A stretch of DNA of 64,000 bases from positions 3,313,942 through 3,377,941 of the forward strand of contig NC_040022.1 of the NCBI RefSeq assembly GCF_000972845.2. The letters run 5' to 3'. Positions 60,581 through 64,000 of this stretch are shown piece after piece (within the stretch, counting starts at the first letter, position 1; each line of letters starts with the position of its first letter). Origin of the DNA: Larimichthys crocea (lineage: Eukaryota > Chordata > Actinopteri > Sciaenidae). Below the pieces are notes generated by a model, which was not told where the DNA came from, searched no databases, and was given only the letters and a program-made list of their open reading frames with translations. The translations under genes were made by a program, and so were the position numbers.

Positions 60581-61530
60581 GCTAAAGGTCTGGAGCTCAT
60601 GCTGGATTGATTTTACAGCAGCTTGAATCTCACTGAGTGTGTGTATGTGTTTGTGAGGGCGGGAACATGGCGCACAAAGCAAACAGGTGGTAAATGTCAG
60701 GATAATGTTCCCCAACACAAACAAGACAACAGAAAACTCATTAATAACAAGAAGGAAAATATGTTGCACGGACCACGCTGATGAACTGAACAGCGATCAC
60801 ACAGCTGGTCATCATCGGGCTCAGTGAACCAAACGGGGAGAACCTGATGAAACGCTGATTCCTGCAGGAAAATGTCCAACATGGTCAAATGTGTCCAATA
60901 TAATGCAATGACGAGAACTGAATAAGAAGCTGTAGCAACACAAGAAACAATTTAAGGCTCTGAATAAGTGTGGGAGTCAGGTCCAGCTGTTGGTAGTGTG
61001 GTAGAGGAGGTCCTCTCTGAAGAGCTGGAGGTCTTCAGGAGGTCTGTGAAGGTAGAGAGGGACGCCCCTGATCCGATCATGAACTTTGGGTATTGACTGA
61101 AAGAATGAGATCTTCTAAACTATCTCTCAGCCTTAGAGATAGTTTGAGGAGGTCAGAGAAAACCCGCTGATCCTTCACGTTGATCAGGATCCTCCTGAGT
61201 GTCTCCCTTTGCAGGTGTTTTGGGCATGTCCAACTGGGAGGAGACCCCGGGGCAGACCCAGAACCTGCTAGAGGAACTACATAGTCCTTCTAGCCTGGGA
61301 ACGCCTCAGGATCCTCCAGGAGGAGCTGGACTGTTGCTGGGGAGAAGAACGAATAGATGGAGGTGTTGTTGTGAGGATACATGAATTCACACTGACCTGT
61401 TTGTGTGTGTGTGTTTTGCAGATGATGGTAAACTGTCTCTGGACGAGTTCCAGGCCTTCTTCTCCGACGGCACGCTGAACGAGGACGAGCTGGAGAAGCT
61501 GTTTCACACCATCGACTCTGATAACACCAG
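27670..61530 (+). CDS. necab2: N-terminal EF-hand calcium-binding protein 2 (necab2), exons 1-3; gene is 3'-partial
   Basis: Neuronal calcium-binding protein with N-terminal EF-hands and, further on, a C-terminal antibiotic-biosynthesis-monooxygenase-like domain (beyond the window). Exons: 27670-27996 (109 residues), 32313-32337 and 61422-61530. Exon 1 begins [17 protein letters not shown], close to human NECAB2 (MCERAARLCRAGAHRLL), and ends RRGISVILD at a GTGAGT donor. Exon 2 gives IFRRADKD. Exon 3 completes the Asp codon and reads [20 protein letters not shown] and [13 protein letters not shown]. The joined [12 protein letters not shown] is a canonical 12-residue EF-hand loop (D1, D3, D5, G6, E12). 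FHTIDSDNT distinguishes NECAB2 from NECAB3 (FSGIDGHLT). The exon 1 linker is longer than in human. Intron 1 is 4.3 kb and intron 2 is 29 kb. Confidence 0.95.
28820..29240 (-). mobile_element. Interspersed repeat family A, copy 2 (inverted)
   Basis: The reverse complement of the 56755-57075 copy. Positions 28949-29098 are nearly identical to 62558-62705. A distal part at 29170-29225 (GACATCACTCATGCTGTCC) matches the ends of other copies at 115-180 and 36030-36080. Confidence 0.8.
29371..29438. repeat. (GT)n microsatellite
   Basis: About 34 uninterrupted GT units in necab2 intron 1. Confidence 0.97.
29801..29839. repeat. (CA)n microsatellite
   Basis: About 19 uninterrupted CA units, following a CT-rich region. 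Confidence 0.97.
30077..30297. mobile_element. Interspersed repeat family B (GAACC-rich MITE-like element)
   Basis: It starts ACACTGGAAGAAAACC and ends AACCTTTATTTTTAAGTGTGT, imperfect inverted ends. The interior repeats GGTTCTTTGAAGAACC-type short palindromes. Related copies lie at about 40690-41290, 45165-45740, 52510-52840 and 59870-60335. No coding capacity. It is probably a MITE; not named. Confidence 0.65.
30610..30690 (+). mobile_element. Interspersed repeat family A, terminal fragment
   Basis: GTTCAGAAACCTTTGGGGGA and the following CGTCATGG, TTTTATCCAGACCAATGACAG blocks match the distal end of family A copies at 5715-5780 and 36030-36080. Confidence 0.5.
32120..32190 (+). mobile_element. 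L2-type LINE scrap
   Basis: CATTATGCAGATGATACACC translates to HYADDT, the YADD reverse-transcriptase motif, in a short L2-like context. It lies about 120 bp before necab2 exon 2. Confidence 0.5.
32313..32337 (+). CDS. necab2: necab2 coding exon 2 (25-nt microexon)
   Basis: A 25-nt exon between TTTTGTTCACAG and GTGAGT encodes IFRRADKD plus the first base of the next Asp. It supplies the start of EF-hand 1. It is supported by exact agreement with the conserved IFRRADKNDDGKLS of NECAB proteins across both junctions. Confidence 0.93.
33279..33308. repeat. (GT)n microsatellite
   Basis: About 15 uninterrupted GT units. Confidence 0.93.
34075..34149. repeat. (GT)n microsatellite
   Basis: About 37 uninterrupted GT units, the longest dinucleotide tract in the window. 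A second, shorter tract lies at 34258-34285. Confidence 0.97.
34507..34600 (+). mobile_element. Common fish interspersed repeat fragment (SINE/MITE-like)
   Basis: The blocks GGTGGTACGATGGTGTCATG and CTGTGTGGAGTTTGCATGTT followed by CTCCCTGTGTG match a widespread vertebrate repeat I know from other fish sequences. Probable relatives of its other end are at 44875-44955 and 45828-45920. No coding capacity. Confidence 0.6.
34600..34768. repeat. (CATC)n tetranucleotide array
   Basis: About 42 units of CATC/CACC. On the minus strand it reads GATG/GGTG and directly continues the 3' end of the minus-strand LINE at 34775-35345. Confidence 0.97.
34775..35345 (-). mobile_element. LINE fragment, C-terminal reverse-transcriptase region, with GATG tail
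   Basis: Minus-strand translation gives [39 protein letters not shown] and, in another frame, [20 protein letters not shown]. These match the C-terminal part of a LINE that is very common in fish ([40 protein letters not shown]). Frames are broken and the 5' part is missing, so it is dead. I do not assign the clade. Confidence 0.85.
35915..36110 (-). mobile_element. Interspersed repeat family A, copy 3 (partial)
   Basis: CGACTCACCTGTTCACATCA, AAGAGCGTGG, GATTGACAGGTG and the distal GGTGACGTCGTGCATGCG to GTCCATTC blocks match family A in the orientation of 28820-29240, more decayed. Confidence 0.6.
36855..36960 (+). mobile_element. LINE 3'-region fragment
   Basis: TTCAACATCTGATCAGGTCA and GGAGGAGAACCCGGAGACCC resemble the same LINE region as 61185-61375, in plus orientation. 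Confidence 0.45.
37105..37395 (-). mobile_element. Probable degraded Tc1-like element
   Basis: The order of blocks (CACTCCAGGACCTTCACTTT, CCACCAGAGGG, TTAGGATC, CCTGAATGTAGCTCAGAGG, CCACGCTTCACAGCAGG, GGCTTAATCTGACCA) follows the minus strand of a fish Tc1 transposase gene (compare CATGCTTCACAGT and TTTCATCTGACC). No intact frame remains. Confidence 0.5.
37440..37520 (+). mobile_element. LINE 3'-end fragment with GATG-type tail
   Basis: CCACCACGACCCGACCCCGG followed by AAAAGAGGAAGGAGATGAATGGATG is the 3' end of the same LINE as 34775-35345, with a minimal GATG tail. A further scrap is at 60355-60405. Confidence 0.6.
38198..38768 (+). mobile_element. LINE 3' fragment with 28-bp tandem tail, copy 1
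   Basis: The LINE-like segment [10 protein letters not shown] (reverse-transcriptase C-terminal region, L2-type) is followed by a conserved stretch to 38524 and then about nine copies of a 28-bp unit around CTGGACATGACACATCTGTC. The same arrangement occurs at 43735-44106 and 47991-48466, and a tail-less piece lies at 60978-61074. Confidence 0.8.
39878..40677. repeat. 9-bp minisatellite, TTCCTCATG-type units
   Basis: About 800 bp (near 88 units) of TTCCTCATG with TCGTCCTCA, TCCCTCATG and TTCCTTATG variants. Because the unit is 9 bp, three plus-strand frames and one minus frame stay open (VPHVPH-, MFLMFL- and MRNMRN-type translations). These are repeat artefacts. Confidence 0.97.
40690..41290. 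mobile_element. Interspersed repeat family B, long copy
   Basis: Shares ordered blocks with 45165-45740: CCATAGGGGAAC, TCCTGAATTCTGATCA, AAAGGTGTT, TTTTGTGTATTCAGTA, GATTATTAAACA and GGTTCTACAG. No coding capacity. Confidence 0.7.
41843..42237. mobile_element. MITE with about 145-bp terminal inverted repeats
   Basis: The left arm (41843-41987) starts TGTACGGAAGCCCTAAAG and contains CACCCGTTTTCCCGTGATAA. The right arm (about 42092-42237) is its near-perfect reverse complement. The arms flank a unique centre of about 105 bp. A transcript could fold into a hairpin. The target-site duplication is not clear. Confidence 0.88.
43735..44106 (-). mobile_element. LINE 3' fragment with 28-bp tandem tail, copy 2
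   Basis: Minus-strand translation [20 protein letters not shown] runs into [10 protein letters not shown] and continues to the stop inside the tandem tail. This is the longest open stretch of the family here (93 codons). The tail (43735-43838) has about four units. Confidence 0.85.
44465..44518. repeat. (GT)n microsatellite
   Basis: About 27 GT units. Confidence 0.95.
44875..44955 (+). mobile_element. Common fish interspersed repeat fragment
   Basis: CCGTCCATCCATTTTCCATA, ACTTCTTATCCTTATCAGCG and the GGGGTACAGTCCCAGCTGGG block match one end of a widespread fish repeat. The inverted counterpart is at 45828-45920. Confidence 0.6.
45165..45740. mobile_element. Interspersed repeat family B, long copy
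   Basis: Aligns by ordered blocks with 40690-41290 (see there). The ends carry GGTTCATGAAC and GGTTCTACAGAGAATC. Confidence 0.65.
45828..45920 (-). mobile_element. Common fish interspersed repeat fragment
   Basis: The reverse complement of the 44875 type: GACCTGGCGACCTATCCCGG, then GATCAGCTCCAGCTCCCTGT and GATAAGGAGAAGCTGGATGG. Confidence 0.6.
47991..48466 (+). mobile_element. LINE 3' fragment with 28-bp tandem tail, copy 3
   Basis: Positions 48202-48380 are nearly identical to 38345-38526, and about four 28-bp tail units follow. The upstream part (GCCTCCCAGCCTGCTCTTCA) is related to the other copies but diverged. Confidence 0.85.
50415..50441. repeat. (CA)n microsatellite
   Basis: About 13 CA units. 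Confidence 0.9.
51516..52155 (-). mobile_element. Truncated hAT-like transposon with BED zinc-finger remnant
   Basis: The left end TTAGGGATGGGAATTC and the repeated CGATTC / GAATCGATAAGAGAATCG blocks are typical of a fish hAT family. The flanks GGTGATGA (51508-51515) and AATGATGA (52156-52163) agree at six of eight bases, as expected of an 8-bp duplication. The expected right inverted repeat is missing; the element stops at GAACCGGTTCTC. It interrupts a family B-like sequence. Confidence 0.7.
51855..52016 (-). pseudogene. hAT transposase N-terminal fragment (BED zinc finger)
   Basis: The minus strand encodes [20 protein letters not shown], then [20 protein letters not shown] and QH before a stop. 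This has the BED-finger layout: an aromatic-rich VxxHF start, CxxC (CNHC) and HxxxxH (HLRTQH). Only the DNA-binding part remains; the catalytic domain is absent. It lies inside the hAT-like element at 51516-52155. Confidence 0.8.
52510..52840. mobile_element. Interspersed repeat family B, copy
   Basis: TGGAAGAACCTTTTCG, GTTCTTTGGGGAACC, CTTTAAGTTGACCCAGCTG and GAAGAACCAGTAGCTGAAAG match 30077-30297 block by block, followed by a second partial unit. Confidence 0.65.
53264..53295. repeat. (GT)n microsatellite
   Basis: About 16 GT units after a GTATGTGTAT-type lead-in. Confidence 0.9.
53427..53470. repeat. (CA)n microsatellite
   Basis: About 22 CA units. Confidence 0.95.
53673..53706. repeat. 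(GT)n microsatellite
   Basis: About 17 GT units. Confidence 0.93.
53863..53930. repeat. Short GC-rich minisatellite (GGCTGCTC units)
   Basis: About eight imperfect 8-bp units (GGCTGCTC, GGCCACTC, GGCCGCTC), ending in CGGCCTCGGCCTCGG. Confidence 0.85.
54665..55110 (-). mobile_element. LINE fragment, same family as 34775-35345
   Basis: Shares CAGCTCCTCCTGGAGGATCC, CTATGTAGTCCCTCCAGCAG, CTCAAAGCTCAGGACCAGAG and the GACTGGAACATTGAGAGCTTTG block with the other minus-strand copy. More decayed, no GATG array. Confidence 0.8.
55480..55660 (-). mobile_element. Interspersed repeat family A, decayed partial copy
   Basis: CAGCTTAAAGTTCTGCAGAATTAAGAGTGTGGACACTTTGATTAAC follows the family A block order seen at 29060-29110 with substitutions, and a weak distal match follows. 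Confidence 0.45.
56755..57075 (+). mobile_element. Interspersed repeat family A, best-preserved copy
   Basis: Runs from CTGTCAATCAAAGCGTCCAC through GAACAGGTGAGTTGTATATA and the CATGTTTATTTCTGCTGTG block to GCCAGCCTCAAGTGGACG. It is nearly identical, inverted, to 28820-29110 and to 62550-62705. Confidence 0.8.
57585..58175 (+). mobile_element. Internally deleted Tc1-like transposon (second Tc1 family)
   Basis: Blocks CACCTGGAATAGTTTTCAATTAACAGGTG, GGAGACTGCGTGAATCA, GTGGTTCCCACCGTGA, GAGTTGGACCACAGAGTGAA and GAAAAGCAGCCAACAAGTGC match, in order, a widespread fish Tc1 element. About half of the transposase region is missing around 57940, and the frame is broken. It ends in the CTACATAATTCCATATGTG-type 3' region. 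Confidence 0.85.
59512..59861. mobile_element. hAT-like MITE with perfect 8-bp target-site duplication
   Basis: The left end CAGGGGTCGGCAAATAAG and the inverted right end CCGGGGTTCCCAACCTGCGG form imperfect inverted repeats of the hAT (Charlie-like) type. The 8-mer CTGTAAAG is present exactly on both sides (59504-59511 and 59862-59869). At 350 bp it has no transposase. The exact duplication suggests a fairly young insertion. Confidence 0.88.
59870..60335. mobile_element. Interspersed repeat family B, copy
   Basis: Starts right after the hAT-like MITE. It carries repeated GAGAACCCC, GGTTCTTTGAGGAAC, AAAACTTCTGGTGCC and GTTCTCTGAAGAACCAATAG blocks matching 30077-30297 and 52510-52840. Confidence 0.65.
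60499..60581. repeat. (CAGA)n tetranucleotide array
   Basis: About 20 uninterrupted CAGA units. Open frames on both strands (TDRQTDRQ and CLSVCLSV) are repeat artefacts. Confidence 0.97.
60978..61074 (-). mobile_element. LINE 3' fragment, copy 4, without tandem tail
   Basis: Matches 43833-43925 closely (TCCAGCTGTTGGTAGTGT, AGGTCTTCAGGAGGTCTGTG, GTAGAGAGGGACGCCCCTGA) but stops without the 28-bp repeat. Confidence 0.75.
61185..61378 (+). mobile_element. LINE 3'-region fragment next to necab2 exon 3
   Basis: GGTGTTTTGGGCATGTCCAA, AGGAGACCCCGGGGCAGACC, GCCTGGGAACGCCTCAGGAT and CTCCAGGAGGAGCTGG match the C-terminal coding region of the LINE family seen at 34775-35345. It ends about 45 bp before the exon. 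Confidence 0.8.
61422..61530 (+). CDS. necab2: necab2 coding exon 3
   Basis: A 109-nt exon between GTTTTGCAG and GTCAGC. It carries the rest of EF-hand 1 and the start of the second, degenerate EF-hand (DSDNT). A LINE fragment ends only about 40-50 bp upstream of the acceptor, and a (GT)n tract starts 46 bp after the donor. Confidence 0.95.
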
Positions 61531-61573
61531 GTCAGCACTGCTACACCCCCAAACACTGCATGAGATGAATCTG

Positions 61574-61575
<2 letters not shown>

Positions 61576-61607
<32 letters not shown>
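61576..61607. repeat. (GT)n microsatellite
   Basis: About 15 GT units, 46 bp downstream of the necab2 exon 3 donor. Confidence 0.93.
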
Positions 61608-61610
<3 letters not shown>

Positions 61611-62549
61611 AGCTTCTTTCTCTCGTAAACATTTTGTGCGTTCGTCATCCCGACCCTGCAGGACATAAACCTCTCTGGGATGCTCGATTTCGATTGGCTC
61701 TCATTAAATCAATTTATTGAGCCTTTATAATCAGCCAATCAGCTTTATTTGTTCCAGCCTGTAATCAGGAGAAGTGTGCTGACACAGTCGGATCTGAGTG
61801 ATCAAAAGGCCGCCTCTGTTAATTTACACAACCCGGGAAACCTGCAGGGTGTCGGAATGAAATGAAACCGAGCAGAACCAACGCTGACCTTTGTGGCTGC
61901 TGGAGAATTGAATTAGGTTCAATGTATAAATCCTCCAGCAGCCGTTAGGCCACGTTTCTTTTTTCTTTGCCTTTTTAAATCAGCGCGGTAAGTCGACCGT
62001 GCGACCGCCGTCTCTCTGACGGCAGCCATCTTCTTCTTCACTGCAGCGAGAACAGTTTCGTTAGAGTCGAGCAGACTTGGCAGCCGCATGGCGAGCGCCC
62101 GCATCGTCACGTGACGGCAGATCAGGTTATTGATTGGTCCAAGTAAAAGAGTCGGAGCAGGAAGTTGATGGATGGAGAGCGGGCAGAGACGTTACTATCA
62201 GCGAGGATTCAGTCTTGTTTCCATCCTTCATCCTCCTCCATCGCTCTGCCCATCACCCCGTCTCTCTCCACCTGTCACTCATTCCTTCTTTCAGTCCTCC
62301 CGGCACTGTTAGACTCAATCGAGGAGCTTAACATGAAATCTCAGGTGATCTCCAGACTCAAGCGTCTCTCTTTACCTAATAAATTGATTTTTGCGCATGA
62401 ACGAACCCGTGAGTCCGATTTATCATTTACTCAACTCGACCGGAGAGAGAAGAAGAAATGTAAATGTGTTTATTGGCGATCACAGAAAAATAACGAGTGA
62501 TTCTTTCACTGATTATTCACAAAGAAGATAAATGCAAAAAAATGTAAAT

Positions 62550-62705
62550 GTAAAAACATGTTTACAGCCTGGTACAAAAAACAGTTTTGGTCTCTGTAGC
62601 TAATTTCCCCGTTCATGACAACTGTACTGAGGGTGAATTTATATACAACTCACCTGTTCACATTATATTAAGGCTTAAAGTTATGCAGGATTAAGAGCGG
62701 GGACA
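62550..62705 (-). mobile_element. Interspersed repeat family A, copy 4
   Basis: Nearly identical to 28949-29098 over about 148 bp, in the same orientation; then it breaks off at AAGAGCGGGGACAC. Confidence 0.85.
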
Positions 62706-62810
62706 CTGGAGGAGTCCTGGTGGCTCCACTGGTCCTCCTGCAGCGTCACCATGAGCACCATGAACTTTTATTTTGAAGGGTGTCCTAAAAACAGTAAAAA
62801 CACAGAGAAC

Positions 62811-63670
62811 ACGAACATCACCGATCGCTGACGAACATCACCGATCGCTGATGAACATCACCGATCGCTGATGAACATCACCGATCGTAGACGAACATCA
62901 CCGATCGCAGACGAACATCACCGATCGCAGACGAACATCACCGATCGCAGACGAACATCACCGATCGCAGACGAACATCACCGATCGCAGACGAACATCA
63001 CCGATCGCAGACGAACATCACCGATCGCAGACGAACATCACCGATCGCAGACGAACATCACCGATCGCAGACGAACATCACCGATCGCAGACGAACATCA
63101 CCGATCGCAGACGAACATCACCGATCGCAGACGAACATCACCGATCGCAGACGAACATCACCGATCGCAGACGAACATCACCGATCGCAGACGAACATCA
63201 CCGATCGCAGACGAACATCACCGATCGCAGACGAACATCACCGATCGCAGACGAACATCACCGATCGCAGACGAACATCACCGATCGCAGACGAACATCA
63301 CCGATCGCAGACGAACATCACCGATCGCTGACGAACATCACCGATCGCAGACGAACATCACCGATCGCTGACGAACATCAACGATCGCAGACGAACATCA
63401 CCGATCGTAGACGAACATCAACGATCGCTGACGAACATCACCGATCGTAGATGAACATCACCGATCGCTGACGAACATCACCGATCGTAGACGAACATCA
63501 CCGATCGCAGACGAACATCAACGATCGCAGACGAACATCAACGATCGTAGATGAACATCACCGATCGCTGACGAACATCACCGATCGCTGACGAACATCA
63601 CCGATCGCAGACGAACATCACCGATCGTAGATGAACATCACCGATCGTAGATGAACATCACCGATCGTAG
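62811..63670. repeat. 20-bp minisatellite, 43 units, ACGAACATCACCGATCGCAG
   Basis: Forty-three consecutive 20-bp units without a single insertion or deletion. The centre (about 62901-63300) is uniform; both edges carry single-base variants (CGCTG, CGTAG, ATGAAC, AACGATCG). Each unit holds a CGATCG palindrome and three CpGs. The open frame of period 20 residues (ITDRRRTSPIADEHHRSQTN) is a repeat artefact. Confidence 0.98.
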
Positions 63671-64000
63671 ATGAGGATTAACCAATCAGAGCAGAGCACA
63701 GAGGGGCGGGCTCTGTTGCTGATATTTGAAATATTGAAGGAGTAATGAAGAAGTGACTTCTTCCCAAACACTCGTTCATAATTAAGACGGACAGATGGAG
63801 TCTGTCTCCTCCTCCGTCCCCAGCTCCTCATCATCACTTACTTTCCTCATCCCTCTTTTGGCTGCTCCCTCCCTCCACTTCATCACTTCATCAGCCCGTC
63901 CTTTCCTTCTTCCTTTCACTACCTGCCTCTCCTCCTCCCTCCTTGTTCTCTTCTTTCTGTCCTGGTCAGTCAACCAGACAAAGTCTTCTTTTTTCTACGC

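Larger units (their letters stand above)
32338..61421 (+). other. necab2 intron 2 (29 kb)
   Basis: No further gene was recognised on either strand. Most of the mappable content is repeats, listed separately. Stretches with no recognised content include about 32340-33270, 36110-36850, 42240-43500, 46300-47950, 48480-50400 and 55650-56750; some of these look low-repeat and could hold regulatory sequence. Confidence 0.8.
61531..64000 (+). other. necab2 intron 3, start
   Basis: No further exon was recognised. It holds a (GT)n tract, a family A copy (62550-62705) and the 20-bp minisatellite (62811-63670). The part 61680-62500 is low in recognised repeats. Confidence 0.6.

Noticed and set aside
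60394..60769. Frames with TDRQ and CLSV repeats
   Set aside because: Translations of the (CAGA)n tract.
62871..63371. 166-codon frame with a perfect 20-residue repeat
   Set aside because: It is the 20-bp minisatellite read through; 20 bp makes the protein repeat every 60 bp. It is not a repeat protein.
62811..63670. Possible CRISPR array
   Set aside because: The units are directly adjacent with no unique spacers, there are no cas genes, and the DNA is vertebrate.

Overview
This is eukaryotic, vertebrate nuclear DNA. The split genes with GT/AG introns, the protein sequences and the repeat load (Tc1-like, hAT-like and L2-type elements, long CA/GT microsatellites) point to a ray-finned (teleost) fish. 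I recognise four protein-coding genes. Three of them (cotl1, klhl36, necab2) have human orthologues that, as I recall, lie close together on 16q23-q24, so the window is a piece of conserved vertebrate synteny.

Layout. 1-4594 is most likely an intron of cotl1, whose last two coding exons are at 4595-4752 and 5999-6109 (+); a long 3' UTR follows, to about 8.15-8.43 kb. 8.4-11.5 kb is intergenic. A GC-rich promoter and non-coding first exon of klhl36 end at 11773; its eight coding exons run 13419-17606 (+) and join without a frame break into 621 residues. A complete ten-exon aldo-keto reductase gene lies on the minus strand (23772 down to 19100), tail-to-tail with klhl36. 24-27.6 kb is repeat-rich intergenic DNA. 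necab2 starts at 27670 (+): exon 1 27670-27996, exon 2 32313-32337, exon 3 61422-61530 after a 29-kb intron; the gene continues past the window.

The genes do not form a pathway. cotl1 is an F-actin-binding ADF-homology protein, klhl36 a BTB-BACK-Kelch cullin-3 adaptor, the AKR an NADPH-dependent carbonyl reductase, and necab2 a neuronal EF-hand calcium-binding protein.

Most of the remaining sequence is transposon debris and tandem repeats. I could define three hAT-like insertions (two with target-site duplications that fit, one of them with an exact 8-bp duplication), a pogo-like MITE nested in one of them, a MITE with about 145-bp inverted arms, three internally deleted Tc1-like copies, two LINE families (one with a 28-bp tandem 3' tail, one whose GATG tail seems to have grown into a microsatellite), and two abundant unnamed families. 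Four large minisatellites stand out, notably a 20-bp unit repeated 43 times with no length change. I found no evidence of a novel multi-gene system; the items of interest are regulatory (upstream ORFs, G-rich tracts, convergent 3' ends) and repeat-evolutionary.
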